NCBI RefSeq assembly: GCF_047601025.1
Contig: NZ_JASGJZ010000001.1
Coordinates: 992,001-1,056,000 of the forward strand
Direction of reading: 5' to 3'
From: Pseudorhodoferax sp047601025
Lineage (GTDB): Bacteria > Pseudomonadota > Gammaproteobacteria > Burkholderiales > Burkholderiaceae_C
DNA: 64,000 nucleotides
The notes below the pieces were generated by a model. It saw nothing but the letters and a program-made list of their open reading frames with translations. It was not told where the DNA came from and made no database searches. The translations under genes were made by a program, and so were the position numbers. Shown piece by piece: positions 44,421 through 53,597 of this stretch (positions within the stretch are counted from its first letter, which is position 1; every line of letters begins with the position of its first letter).

Positions 44421-47400
44421 ATGGCCGCCGTCCAGATCCTGCTCTCCGCCGTCAGCGCGGAATTCGAGACCTACCGGGAAGCGCTGCAGCGGCACCTGAC
44501 CACGCGCGGCAGGTCCGTCGTCATCCAGGAAGACTTCGCCGCGGCGGGCACGCCGACGCTGGACAAGCTTGCCGGCTACGTCGCGGCCTGCGACGTGGTC
44601 GTCCATCTGATCGGCGACCTGCCAGGCGCGCCGGCGCAGCCGCGTTCGGTACAGGCGCTGGGCGATGCGTGCCCCGATTTCGGCGAGCGTTTCCCCGTGC
44701 TCCGGGCCTACCTGCACCCCGGCGGGCCCGCCCTGTCCTACACGCAGTGGGAGGCCTGGCTGGCGCTGTACCACCGCAAGCGGATCATCGTGGCGGCGCC
44801 GCGGGACGGTGCGCCACGCGGGCCGCGCTACACGCCGCCGGGCGAGGCGGACCGGGCGTCGCAGGCCTTGCACCGGTCCCTGCTGGCCTCGCAGGAATGC
44901 CATGCCGAGATCGGCTTCGACAGCGTCGAAGGGCTGGCGATCGAACTGCACAAGGCGCTCGCCGTCGTCCCCGGCAGCCCAGCCAAACCCTGCGATCTGC
45001 CGCCGGCCGCGGGCCGGTTCGTCGGCCGTGCCGAGGCGCTGGCCGATCTGGCCGGCCGCCTGCGTGCCGGGCGGAACACGGCCGTGGTCGGCGCCGCAGG
45101 CTTCGGCAAGACGGCCCTGGCGGCGGCGGCCTTGCGGCAGGTGGTGGGCGACGACGGTGAACGCCTGGTCACCAGCCCCTGGCCGGACGGCATCGTCCTG
45201 CTGGATCTGTACGTCCATCGGGGCCAGGCCGAGCCCGCCTGGCACGCGCTGGCCAACCGCGTGAAGGGCGCCGACTTCCTGCCCGACCGGCCCGGCGCCG
45301 ACCGCGCCGCCCAGGCCTTGCGCGACCAGCGCCTGCTCGTCGTCGTCGAAGGCGCCGAACAGGCCGACGGCCTGGAAGGGCGCCCGGCCTTGCCGGAGTT
45401 GCAGCGCCCGCTGGGCTCCGGTTGCCGCTGGCTCATCCTCACGCGCCTGTTGACGCAGGCGGACCCGGCCCACCGCGTCTGGCTGCAGGAACGCCTGGGC
45501 GACGACGAGGCCGCCGAGTTGCTGGACCAGCTGACCGGCCGGCCGCTGCCGCCCGACCTGCGCGAACCCCTGCTGGACCTGTTGCAAGGCCACCCGCTAG
45601 CCCTGACCTGGGCCGGCAAATTGGTGGCCCGAGGCGACGAAGACCCGCACTGGCTGTTGCGCGAATGGCGGGCCGGGCCGCTGCCCTCGCTGGCCGACCC
45701 GATGGAAGGCCGGCGCACGCTGGCCTGGCTGTTCGACCGCAGCGTGAGCCGGCTGGACGCGCCGGCGCGCGCCGTGCTGTCGGTGGCCGGATGCCTGGCG
45801 CCGACGCCGGTGCCGCTGGCCGCGTTTGCGGCTGCGCTGGGCCAAGAAAAGGAGAGTGTGCTGCGCGCCGGTTTGCGCGGCCTGGTGCAGCACGGCCTGA
45901 TGCACGTGAGCGAAGCAAGCCCATCGGCGCATTGGCAGTTCGCCCATGTCCTCGCCTATGGCCATGCGCGCGAGCGATGCCCCGCACCGGAGCCGGTGCC
46001 GGCCGCCCTGGCCGATTGGCTGCTGCAAGTCGTGCAAGCCGAGTTGGAGGCGGCGGTGTCGGCCGACGCCAGCCGGGTTGCGGCATGCCTGGAGCATGCG
46101 GACGCGCTGCTCAAGGCGGGCGTGCGGCGGCAACTCTGGGAGGCGCTGCTGATGCCGCTGCTCTACGAGGTGTGCGATCGCCTGCAAGCCTTGGGCTGGT
46201 CCGCGCAGGTCGAAGCCGGTCTGGCGGCGGTGGCCGCCGGATTCGAGGCTGTACCACCCGAGCGCACATCAGAACCGGAAGTCGAACGCGAATGGAGCGT
46301 TCTCGCCCATCGCCGAGCCGATCTTTACCGGTTGCGTGGCGACCTGGCCGGCACCGAACGCGCCTACCGGGCGGCGCTGGCCGTGCGCGAGCGGCTGGCC
46401 CAGGCCGACCCGGGCAATGCCCAATGGCAACGCGACCTAAGCGTCAGCCAGAACCACATCGGCCAGGTGCTCAGCGCACAAGGCGACCTGGCCGGCGCCG
46501 AACGCGCCCATCGGGCGGCGCTGGCCGTGTCCGAACGGCTGGCCCAGGCCGACCCGGGCGATGCCCAATGGCAACGCGACCTGAGCGTCAGCCAGAACCA
46601 CATCGGCCAGGTGCTCAGCGCACAAGGCAACCTGGCCGGCGCCGAACGCGCCTACCGGGCGGCGCTGGCCGTGCGCGAGCGGCTGGCCCAGGCCGACCCG
46701 GGCAATGCCGAATGGCAACGCGACCTGAGCGTCAGCCAGGACAACATCGGCCAGGTGCTGAGCGCGCAAGGCGACCTGGCCGGCGCCGAACACGCCTACC
46801 GGGCGGCGCTGGCCGTGCGCGAGCGGCTGGCCCAGGCCGACCCGCGCAATGCCGAATGGCAACGCGACCTGAGCGTCAGCCAGGACAACATCGGCCAGGT
46901 GCTGAGCGCGCAAGGCGACCTGGCCGGCGCCGAACGCGCCTACCGGGCGGCGCTGGCCGTGGCCGAACGGCTGGCCCAGGCCGACCCGGGCAATGCCGAA
47001 TGGCAACGCGACCTGAGCATCAGCCAGAACTACATCGGCCGGGTGCTGAGCGCACAAGGCGACCTGGCCGGCGCCGAACGCGCCTACCGGGCGGCGCTGG
47101 CCGTGCGCGAGCGGCTGGCCCAGGCCGACCCGCGCAATGCCGAATGGCAACGCGACCTGAGCGTCAGCCAGGACAACATCGGCCAGGTGCTCTGCGCACA
47201 AGGCGACCTGGCCGGCGCCGAACGCGCCTACCGGGCGGCGCTGGCCGTGGCCGAACGGCTGGCCCAGGCCGACCCGGGCAATGCCCAATGGCAACGCGAC
47301 CTGAGCGTCAGCCAGGACAACATCGGCCAGGTGCTGAGCGCACAAGGCAACCTGGCCGGCGCCGAACGCGCCTACCGGGCGGCGCTGGCCGTGGCCGAGC

Positions 47401-47630
47401 GGCTGGCCCGGGCCGACCCGGGCAATGCCCAGTGGCAACGCGACCTGTCGTACTCGCTCGCGTTGATGGCCGGACTGCTCGAACAAGCAGGCTCCAGGGC
47501 CGATGCATTGGAGATGGCCAGGCGCAGCCTGGCCATCAACGAGCGCCTGGCTGCACTGGACCCGCGCAATGCCACCTGGCAGAACGATGTGCAGGTGAGC
47601 CGCGCCACCGTGCAGCGCCTCGGAGGATGA
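44421..47630 (+). CDS. STAND-type NTPase with DUF4062/TIR-like head and TPR repeats
   Basis: A 1069-residue three-part protein. Residues 1-180 resemble the DUF4062/TIR-like heads of signalling proteins (LLSAVSAEFETYREALQRHL, QEDF near 36, TYTQWE-type motif SYTQWEAWLALYHRKR). Residues 195-520 are an NB-ARC-like NTPase: FVGRAEAL, Walker A GAAGFGKT (224-231), a Walker B-like VVVEGAEQ (307-314) with Glu where Asp is usual, sensor LILTR (338-342), GHPLAL (390-395), then a winged-helix-like region. From residue 640 there are eight 48-residue TPR-type units and one degenerate unit. RBS AGGAG is 7-8 bases before the ATG. It stands alone between metabolic genes. Such proteins sense a ligand and oligomerise; some defend against phage. 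A defence role here is inference. Confidence 0.85.
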   Translation: MAAVQILLSAVSAEFETYREALQRHLTTRGRSVVIQEDFAAAGTPTLDKLAGYVAACDVVVHLIGDLPGAPAQPRSVQALGDACPDFGERFPVLRAYLHPGGPALSYTQWEAWLALYHRKRIIVAAPRDGAPRGPRYTPPGEADRASQALHRSLLASQECHAEIGFDSVEGLAIELHKALAVVPGSPAKPCDLPPAAGRFVGRAEALADLAGRLRAGRNTAVVGAAGFGKTALAAAALRQVVGDDGERLVTSPWPDGIVLLDLYVHRGQAEPAWHALANRVKGADFLPDRPGADRAAQALRDQRLLVVVEGAEQADGLEGRPALPELQRPLGSGCRWLILTRLLTQADPAHRVWLQERLGDDEAAELLDQLTGRPLPPDLREPLLDLLQGHPLALTWAGKLVARGDEDPHWLLREWRAGPLPSLADPMEGRRTLAWLFDRSVSRLDAPARAVLSVAGCLAPTPVPLAAFAAALGQEKESVLRAGLRGLVQHGLMHVSEASPSAHWQFAHVLAYGHARERCPAPEPVPAALADWLLQVVQAELEAAVSADASRVAACLEHADALLKAGVRRQLWEALLMPLLYEVCDRLQALGWSAQVEAGLAAVAAGFEAVPPERTSEPEVEREWSVLAHRRADLYRLRGDLAGTERAYRAALAVRERLAQADPGNAQWQRDLSVSQNHIGQVLSAQGDLAGAERAHRAALAVSERLAQADPGDAQWQRDLSVSQNHIGQVLSAQGNLAGAERAYRAALAVRERLAQADPGNAEWQRDLSVSQDNIGQVLSAQGDLAGAEHAYRAALAVRERLAQADPRNAEWQRDLSVSQDNIGQVLSAQGDLAGAERAYRAALAVAERLAQADPGNAEWQRDLSISQNYIGRVLSAQGDLAGAERAYRAALAVRERLAQADPRNAEWQRDLSVSQDNIGQVLCAQGDLAGAERAYRAALAVAERLAQADPGNAQWQRDLSVSQDNIGQVLSAQGNLAGAERAYRAALAVAERLARADPGNAQWQRDLSYSLALMAGLLEQAGSRADALEMARRSLAINERLAALDPRNATWQNDVQVSRATVQRLGG
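46338..47489 (+). repeat. Tandem 144-bp coding repeats (eight units)
   Basis: Eight consecutive 144-bp units encode 48 residues each, of the form GDLAGAERAYRAALAV(R/A)ERLAQADP, then (G/R)NAxWQRDLSVSQxxIGQVLSAQ. The units differ at only a few positions in DNA as well as protein. A ninth, diverged unit follows to the end of the gene. Such identity implies recent duplication or gene conversion, and copy number is likely to vary among strains. Confidence 0.95.
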
Positions 47631-47897
47631 GCCGCCCGCCGCGGACTTCGCCTGGCACGCGCCTAGCCGACTGCACTGGTTTCTGGACCGACGAGCGCCA
47701 GGCGATCCGCAGCGACGGCCCATCGCGCGCGCCGAGCAACAGGCCGACCGCTGCCGCCTGCTCGAGGGCGTAGCGACGGAGCGGCATGCGCCCGGCATCC
47801 AGCGCCCCCGCGGTCCGCAGGTCGCCGCGGAGGGAACCGAGGGAGCGGCGAGCTTGCTATTCTTCCCGCCGCGCTGCGGCGCGAGGAGACATCCCCC
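47631..47897 (+). other. Intergenic region with no recognised gene
   Basis: About 267 bases between the STAND gene and the MFS gene. Short open frames on both strands show no family resemblance. The last 60 bases (GCTTGCTATTCTTCCCGCC...) are AT-richer and may hold the MFS promoter; GAGGAGA just before 47898 is its ribosome binding site. Confidence 0.5.
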
Positions 47898-49139
47898 ATG
47901 ACCCCACCACCGGACCGGCATGCCGCCGATTCGCGCCACGCCTGGATGCGCCTGGCCGTCACGCTGCTGCTGATGACGGTGGGCAGCAGCGGCATGTACC
48001 TGGTGTCCGTCATGCTGCCGGCCGTGCAGGCCGAGTTCGGCAGCACGCGCTCCGACGCCGCGCTGCCCTACACGCTGCTGATGCTCGGCTTCGGCCTGGG
48101 CGGGGTGCTGATGGGCCGGCTGGCCGACCGCTGGGGCGTGATGTGGCCGCTGCTGCTGGGCGCCGCCAGCCTGGGCCTGGGCTACCTGGCCTCGGCGCTG
48201 TCGGGCAGCATCCTCGTGTACGCGGCCGTGCAGGGCGTGCTGGTCGGGCTGCTGGGCAGCGGCGCGGCCTTCGCGCCGCTGGTGGCCGACACCTCGCTGT
48301 GGTTCGTCCGGCGCCGCGGCCTGGCCGTGGCCATCTGCGCCAGCGGCAACTACCTGGCCGGCACGGTGTGGCCGCCGGTCGCGCAGCATTTCGTCGAGAC
48401 CGTGGGCTGGCGCCACACCTACCTGGGCATGGCGCTGTTCTGCAGCGTCACGATGGCGGCGCTGGCGCTGCTGCTGCGCGAGCGCCCGCCGGCCGTCCAG
48501 GCCGCCGCCCCGGGCGGCACCGCGCCGGGCGCGGCGGCGGCAGCGCGGCCGTTCGGCCTGTCGCCGGGCATGGCCGAGGCCCTGCTGTGCGTGGCCGGCA
48601 CGGCCTGCTGCGTGGCCATGGCCATGCCGCAGGTCCACATCGTCGCCTACTGCACGGACCTGGGCTACGGCGCGGCGCGCGGCGCGCAGATGCTGTCGGT
48701 CATGCTGGGCTTCGGCATCGCCAGCCGGCTGATCTCGGGCGCGATCTGCGACCGCATCGGCGGCCTGCGCACCCTGCTGCTGGGCTCGGTGCTGCAGTGC
48801 GCGGCGCTGCTGATGTTCCTGCCGTCCGACGGCCTGGTGCCGCTGTTCGTGGTGTCGGCGCTGTTCGGCCTGTTCCAGGGCGGCATCGTGCCGTCCTACG
48901 CGATCATCGTGCGCGAGCACTTTCCGCCGGCCGAGGCGGGCGCGCGCGTGGGCACGGTGCTGATGGCCACGCTGCTGGGCATGGCGCTGGGCGGCTGGCT
49001 GTCGGGCAAGGTGTTCGACCTGACCGGCAGCTACCGCGCGGCCTTCCTGAACGGCATCGCCTGGAACCTGCTGAACATGGGCATCGCGCTGACGCTGCTG
49101 CTGCGCACGCGGCGGCGCGGTGCGACACTCGCGGCATGA
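47898..49139 (+). CDS. MFS transporter (unassigned substrate)
   Basis: A 413-residue major facilitator with about 12 helices. The loop 2-3 motif GRLADRWGV and SGAICDRIGGLRTLL in the second half are typical. Its overall look (WPPVAQHFVETVGWRHTYLGMALF) resembles the OFA/monocarboxylate-like MFS proteins. GAGGAG lies 8-13 bases before the ATG. It overlaps the DUF1161 gene by 4 bases. No substrate can be assigned from context. Confidence 0.88.
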   Translation: MTPPPDRHAADSRHAWMRLAVTLLLMTVGSSGMYLVSVMLPAVQAEFGSTRSDAALPYTLLMLGFGLGGVLMGRLADRWGVMWPLLLGAASLGLGYLASALSGSILVYAAVQGVLVGLLGSGAAFAPLVADTSLWFVRRRGLAVAICASGNYLAGTVWPPVAQHFVETVGWRHTYLGMALFCSVTMAALALLLRERPPAVQAAAPGGTAPGAAAAARPFGLSPGMAEALLCVAGTACCVAMAMPQVHIVAYCTDLGYGAARGAQMLSVMLGFGIASRLISGAICDRIGGLRTLLLGSVLQCAALLMFLPSDGLVPLFVVSALFGLFQGGIVPSYAIIVREHFPPAEAGARVGTVLMATLLGMALGGWLSGKVFDLTGSYRAAFLNGIAWNLLNMGIALTLLLRTRRRGATLAA

Positions 49140-49441
49140 AACCCTGGTGGATCCCCCTGGCCTGGCTGCTGGCCGGCAGCAATGCCCTCGCCCAGGACAA
49201 CTGCGAGGCCCTGCGCGGCGACATCGAGGCACGCATCCGCGCGGCCGGCGTGGCCGGCTTCTCGGTCACGGTGCTGGACGCCGCGCAGCCGGCCGACGGC
49301 CGCGTCGTCGGCAACTGCGCGATGGGCCGCAAGAAGATCGTCTACGCACGGCATGTGGCGCCGCCCGCGCCGGCCGCGGCCCCCATGCTGACCGAATGCC
49401 GCGACGGCTCCACCCCGCTGGACGGCCGCTGCCGCCCCTGA
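49136..49441 (+). CDS. DUF1161 small exported protein
   Basis: A 101-residue protein with signal peptide (WIPLAWLLAGSNALAQ) and a mature DUF1161 domain: DNCEALRGDIEARIRAAGV, VVGNCAMGRKKIVYAR. Three or four Cys (C22, C61 and two near the C-terminus in TECRDGS and GRCRP) could form disulphides. Function unknown; a periplasmic protein of betaproteobacteria. Its ATG overlaps the end of the MFS gene. Confidence 0.85.
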   Translation: MKPWWIPLAWLLAGSNALAQDNCEALRGDIEARIRAAGVAGFSVTVLDAAQPADGRVVGNCAMGRKKIVYARHVAPPAPAAAPMLTECRDGSTPLDGRCRP

Positions 49442-49553
49442 CGGCGTAGGCGGCGCGCCGGCCGGCCGGGCGGGACCGGCCCCGCGCGTTTGGCCGAAAA
49501 TGCGCGCTTTCGTCCCGCAGCAACGCGCTGCGCCCCTCCCTCTGGAACCGCCC

Positions 49554-51182
49554 TTGTCCTACGCCTCCGAAACCCGGCGTCGCCGCACCTTCGCCATCAT
49601 TTCCCACCCCGACGCCGGCAAGACGACGCTGACCGAAAAGCTGCTGCTGTTCTCCGGCGCGATCCAGATCGCCGGCTCCGTGAAGGCGCGCAAGGCCAGC
49701 CGCCACGCCACCAGCGACTGGATGGAGATCGAGAAGCAGCGCGGCATCTCGGTGGCCAGCTCGGTCATGCAGATGGCCTACCGCGACCACGTGATCAACC
49801 TGCTGGACACGCCCGGCCACAAGGACTTCTCCGAGGACACCTACCGCGTGCTGACCGCGGTGGACTCGGCGCTGATGGTGATCGACGCGGCCAACGGCGT
49901 GGAGGCGCAGACGCGCCGGCTGATCGAGGTCTGCCGCCAGCGCGACACGCCCATCATCACCTTCGTCAACAAGATGGACCGCGAGGTGCGCGAGCCGCTG
50001 GACATCCTGGACGAGGTGGAGCGCGAGCTGGGCATGCCCTGCGTGCCGATGACCTGGCCGGTCGGCCAGGGCAAGGCCTTCGGCGGCATCGTCAACCTGC
50101 GCACCCAGGCGATGACGGTGTTCGAGGCCGGCAGCGAGCGCCGGCCGCAGGACTTCGAGACCGTGCCGCTGGCCGAGCGCGCCACGCTGGAGCAGCGCTT
50201 CGGCCACGAGTTCGCGGCCGCGATGGACGGCATGGAGCTGGCCGCCGGCGCCTCGCCGGCCTGGGACCGCGAAGCCTTCCTCGCGGGCCGGCAGACGCCG
50301 GTGTTCTTCGGCTCGGGCGTCAACAACTTCGGCGTGATGGAAGTGCTGGACGCGCTGGTCGACCTGGCGCCGCCGCCGCAGCCGCGCGTGAGCACCGTGC
50401 TGGTCAACCGCCAGCCCGTCACCCGGGAGATCCGGCCCGAGGACGAGGACTTCGCCGGCGTGGTGTTCAAGGTGCAGGCCAACATGGACGCCAACCACCG
50501 CGACCGCATTGCCTTCGTGCGCATGGCCTCGGGCAAGTACGCGCCGGGCATGAAGCTCAAGGTGCAGCGCACCGGCAAGGAACTGCGGCCGACCTCGGTC
50601 GTGACCTTCATGAGCCAGCGCCGCGAGGCGGTGGACGAGGCCTACGCCGGCGACATCATCGGCTTCACCACGCACGGCGGCGTGCAGCTGGGCGACACCA
50701 TCACCGACGGCGCCAACCTGCAGTTCACCGGGCTGCCGTTCTTCGCGCCCGAGATGTTCATGACCGTGATCCTGAGGAACCCCTTGCGCACCAAGCAGCT
50801 GCAGCAGGGCCTGGCCCAGCTCGGCGAGGAAGGCGCGATCCAGGTGTTCAAGCCCGAGGCCGGCGGCGCGATGCTGCTGGGCGCCGTCGGCCAGCTGCAG
50901 TTCGAGGTCGTGCAGCACCGGCTGAAGACCGAGTACGACGCCGACATCCGGCTGGAGGGCTGCCAGTACACCGGCGCGCGCTGGATCACGGCCGACACGC
51001 CGGCCGAGCTGCGCCAGTTCGTCGACGCCTACCCGGCCCGCATGGCGCGCGACGCGGCCGACACGCTGGCCTTCCTGTGCACCAGCCCGTACGACGTTCG
51101 GCTGGCGCAGGAACGCTTTCCGAAGATCCACTTCCACCCGCTGCGCGAGCACGCGGGGCTGGCGCTGCAGAGCGCCGGATGA
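49554..51182 (+). CDS. prfC: Peptide chain release factor 3
   Basis: A 542-residue GTPase that recycles RF1/RF2 after termination. The P-loop variant SHPDAGKTT, G2/G3 motifs (ATSDWMEIEKQRGISV, LLDTPGHKDFSED) and NKMDRE are present, and the C-terminal EF-G-like domain completes it. Start choice: a TTG at 49554 (SYASETRRRRTFAIISHPDAG) gives the N-terminus conserved in the family. An in-frame ATG at 49500 would add 18 residues. It overlaps the next gene by 4 bases. Confidence 0.95.
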   Translation: MSYASETRRRRTFAIISHPDAGKTTLTEKLLLFSGAIQIAGSVKARKASRHATSDWMEIEKQRGISVASSVMQMAYRDHVINLLDTPGHKDFSEDTYRVLTAVDSALMVIDAANGVEAQTRRLIEVCRQRDTPIITFVNKMDREVREPLDILDEVERELGMPCVPMTWPVGQGKAFGGIVNLRTQAMTVFEAGSERRPQDFETVPLAERATLEQRFGHEFAAAMDGMELAAGASPAWDREAFLAGRQTPVFFGSGVNNFGVMEVLDALVDLAPPPQPRVSTVLVNRQPVTREIRPEDEDFAGVVFKVQANMDANHRDRIAFVRMASGKYAPGMKLKVQRTGKELRPTSVVTFMSQRREAVDEAYAGDIIGFTTHGGVQLGDTITDGANLQFTGLPFFAPEMFMTVILRNPLRTKQLQQGLAQLGEEGAIQVFKPEAGGAMLLGAVGQLQFEVVQHRLKTEYDADIRLEGCQYTGARWITADTPAELRQFVDAYPARMARDAADTLAFLCTSPYDVRLAQERFPKIHFHPLREHAGLALQSAG

Positions 51183-51979
51183 AGCCGCTGGCGGCCCACT
51201 GGCCGGCAGGCGCCTCGGCCGGGCTGCGCGGCGTCTTCACCGACATCGACGACACGCTGACCACCGGCGGCGCGATCACGCCCGACGCGCTGCAGGCGCT
51301 GGCCGACCTGCAGGCCGCCGGGCTGGCGGTCGTCGCCGTCACGGGCCGCTCGGTCGGCTGGAGCCTGCCGTTCGCGGCCGCCTGGCCGGTCGATGCCATC
51401 GTGGCCGAGAACGGCGCCGTGGCGCTGCTGCGCCGGGCCGGCGGCGGTGGCGTCGAGAAGCGCTACCAGCAGGACGCGGCCACCCGCGCCGCCCACTTCG
51501 CGCGCATGCAGGAGGTGCTGGCGCTGATCGAGCGCAGCATCCCCGGCGCGCGCCGCGCCGGCGATTCGGGCGGCCGCGAGACCGACATCGCGGTCGACCA
51601 CAGCGAGTTCGCCCAGCTCAGCGAGGCGCAGATCGACAAGGTGGTGCTGGCCATGCGGCACGAAGGCCTGCACGCCACCGTCAGCTCGATCCACGTGAAC
51701 GGCTGGTTCGGCGGGCACGACAAGCTGCAGGGCGCGCGCTGGATCGTGCGCGAACTGTGGCAGCGCGACCTGGACGCCGAGCTGGACCGCTGGGCCTATG
51801 TCGGCGACTCGACCAACGACGCGCGCATGTTCGGGGCCTTCGCCCTCAGCGTGGGCGTGGCCAACATCGCGCGCTTCGTGCCGCACCTGTCGCAGCTGCC
51901 GCGCTACGTGACCGCGGCCGAGCGCGGGGCCGGGTTCGCGGAGTTCGCGTGCCTCGTGCTGGCGCAGCGCCGGCCCTGA
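51179..51979 (+). CDS. HAD-superfamily phosphatase (Cof/MPGP type)
   Basis: A 266-residue HAD type IIB hydrolase. Motif I is FTDIDDTLTTGG (Asp22 and Asp24), motif II VVAVTGRS, and the C-terminal YVGDSTNDARMFGAF coordinates Mg. Cap-domain content (IVAENGAVALL, SSIHVNGWFGGHDK) resembles mannosyl-3-phosphoglycerate or sucrose phosphatases. The true substrate is unknown. Coupled to prfC by an ATGA overlap. Confidence 0.87.
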   Translation: MKPLAAHWPAGASAGLRGVFTDIDDTLTTGGAITPDALQALADLQAAGLAVVAVTGRSVGWSLPFAAAWPVDAIVAENGAVALLRRAGGGGVEKRYQQDAATRAAHFARMQEVLALIERSIPGARRAGDSGGRETDIAVDHSEFAQLSEAQIDKVVLAMRHEGLHATVSSIHVNGWFGGHDKLQGARWIVRELWQRDLDAELDRWAYVGDSTNDARMFGAFALSVGVANIARFVPHLSQLPRYVTAAERGAGFAEFACLVLAQRRP

Positions 51980-51991
51980 CGCCGGCCCATG

Positions 51992-52011
51992 GCCGGGGCC
52001 GCTGCCCCGGC
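51992..52011. terminator. Hairpin between convergent genes
   Basis: GCCGGGGC, loop CGCT, GCCCCGGC, between the HAD phosphatase and the convergent Bug protein gene. No T-run on either side, so terminator function is uncertain. Confidence 0.4.
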
Positions 52012-52020
52012 GTTCACTAC

Positions 52021-52998
52021 TTACTGCGACCGGGCCAGGCCCAGCTTGTCGATGACGGCCTTCTCGCGCGCGACGGTCTCCTGCGCGAACTTGGCGTAGT
52101 CGGCCGAGCTCTTGTAGTCCGGCAGCATGTCGTACTTGGCCAGCGCAGCCAGGTAGCTGGTCTCCTCCATGGCCTTCTTGAAGGCGTCGTGCAGGCGCTT
52201 GACCACCTCGGGCGGCGTGCCCCGGGGCGCGCCCAGGCCGAACGGCGAGTTCTGCACGATGTCGTAGCCCAGCTCCTTCAGCGTGGGCGCGTCGGGGAAC
52301 TTGGCCAGGCGCTTGGCGCCCCAGGTGTTCAGCACGCGCAGCCTGCCGGCCTCGACGAACGGCGCGAAGCCGGTGGAATCGGCCGCGGCCATCAGCTGGC
52401 CGCTGGTCACGGCCAGCATCAGGTCGGCGCTGCCCTTGTAGGGCACGTGCTGCAGTTGCATGCCGGCCTCCTGGGCGATCAGCTCGGTCGTCAGGTGCGG
52501 GCTGGTCAGGGTGCCGGTGGAGCCGTAGGTCAGCTTGCCGGGGTTGGCCTTGGCATAGTCCACGAAGTCCTGCCAGGTCTTGAACGGGCTGTCGGCCGGC
52601 ACCACGATGCCGAAGGCGTAGCCGGTCAGGTTGATCACGTAGGTGATGTCCTTGAGCGGATCCCAGTCGAGCTTGGTGGTGTAGCCCACGCGGAACACGC
52701 CGAGCGGGATCTGCGCCAGCGTATAGCCGTCGGCCGGCGCGCTCTGCAGCGCCTGCGCCGGCAGCGTGCCACCGGCACCGGGCCGGTTCTCGATGATGAC
52801 CGGGTAGCCCAGCGCCCTGGCCGCGTTGTCGGCCAGCGCGCGCATCGTGATGTCGGTCGGCCCGCCGGCCGGAAACGCGATGATCAGCTTGATCGGCTTT
52901 TCGGGGAAGGTCCTCCAGGCCTGGGCCTGGGCCGGCGATGCCACGAGCATGGTGAGCGAGGCGAGCGCGGCGGCGCCCAGCAGGGAACGGCGGAACAT
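52021..52998 (-). CDS. Bug/TctC-family periplasmic binding protein
   Basis: A 325-residue tripartite tricarboxylate receptor. Signal peptide FRRSLLGAAALASLTMLVAS with cleavage near AQAQ. The mature protein starts with FPEKPIKLIIAFPAGGPTDI, then NRPGAGGT and PYKGSADLMLAVTSGQL, all diagnostic of Bug proteins, which bind carboxylates or amides. No TctA/TctB membrane partners are near, as is usual for the greatly expanded Bug families of Burkholderiales. Single gene. Confidence 0.92.
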   Translation of the reverse strand: MFRRSLLGAAALASLTMLVASPAQAQAWRTFPEKPIKLIIAFPAGGPTDITMRALADNAARALGYPVIIENRPGAGGTLPAQALQSAPADGYTLAQIPLGVFRVGYTTKLDWDPLKDITYVINLTGYAFGIVVPADSPFKTWQDFVDYAKANPGKLTYGSTGTLTSPHLTTELIAQEAGMQLQHVPYKGSADLMLAVTSGQLMAAADSTGFAPFVEAGRLRVLNTWGAKRLAKFPDAPTLKELGYDIVQNSPFGLGAPRGTPPEVVKRLHDAFKKAMEETSYLAALAKYDMLPDYKSSADYAKFAQETVAREKAVIDKLGLARSQ

Positions 52999-53168
52999 GG
53001 TGAGCCTTTCGTGGCGGCAGAAAAACCTGCCATTTGGCCGGCGCCGTGCGGCAGTTGCAACCGGGAAGTCCCTCATACGCAGGCATCGATTGCCGCGGCG
53101 ACGCGGCAGCCGCAACGCGCTGCCGCAAGCAGAATCGCTCGGCAGCTCCGAACCAGGACATTCCGCCC

Positions 53169-53597
53169 ATGCTCGCCATCCATGCCGACACCACGCACGT
53201 GATCCAGCTCGCAGTCGGGCCAGCCTTCATGCTGGCCGCCATCGGCGCCACGCTGACGGTACTGACCAACCGCCTCGCGCGCATCAACGACCGCACCATC
53301 AAACGCAAGGACGACCTGGACAAGGCGGACGCCGAAGCCAATCCGACGCTGCAGCAAGAGTTGCAGGCGCTTAACCGGCGCGCCAAGGTCATCAACGCCG
53401 CCATCACCGCCGGTGCCGGCTGCGCGATCCTGGTGTGCGTGCTGATCGGCTCGCTCTTCCTCGGCAATGAACTCGCCATTCCCTTCGACCGGCCGGTGGC
53501 CGCCCTGTTCGTGCTGGCCATGCTGGGGCTGATCGCCACCTACGTGCTGATGCTGGTGGATATCTACATGGCGCAGCACAGCATCAATCCGACCTGA
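53169..53597 (+). CDS. DUF2721 membrane protein
   Basis: A 142-residue integral membrane protein with three likely helices: VIQLAVGPAFMLAAIGATLTVL, the pair AAITAGAGCAILVCVLIGSLF, and VAALFVLAMLGLIATYVLML (each trimmed here). A charged cytoplasmic loop (RINDRTIKRKDDLDKADAEA) lies between the first two. It matches DUF2721, of unknown function. Monocistronic. A short inverted repeat (GGATGCG/CGCATCC) follows the stop. Confidence 0.87.
   Translation: MLAIHADTTHVIQLAVGPAFMLAAIGATLTVLTNRLARINDRTIKRKDDLDKADAEANPTLQQELQALNRRAKVINAAITAGAGCAILVCVLIGSLFLGNELAIPFDRPVAALFVLAMLGLIATYVLMLVDIYMAQHSINPT

Noticed and set aside
46338..47489. The regular repeat array considered as a CRISPR or other non-coding array
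   Set aside because: Units are 144 bp, directly adjacent with no unique spacers, and in frame with a TPR protein.
47536..47787. An 83-codon minus-strand frame downstream of the STAND gene, considered as a small gene or remnant
   Set aside because: No ribosome binding site, no recognisable family, and half of it is antisense to the end of the STAND gene.
46437..49232. A 931-codon minus-strand frame with a very regular repeated protein (GQPFGHGQRRPVGAFGAG...)
   Set aside because: The regularity is only the antisense translation of the 144-bp TPR repeats. The plus-strand reading has the TPR pattern, NTPase motifs and a ribosome binding site.
49500..49553. ATG at 49500 as the prfC start
   Set aside because: It adds 18 residues not seen in the family. 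The TTG at 49554 gives the conserved SYASETRRRRTF start, though the ATG cannot be excluded.
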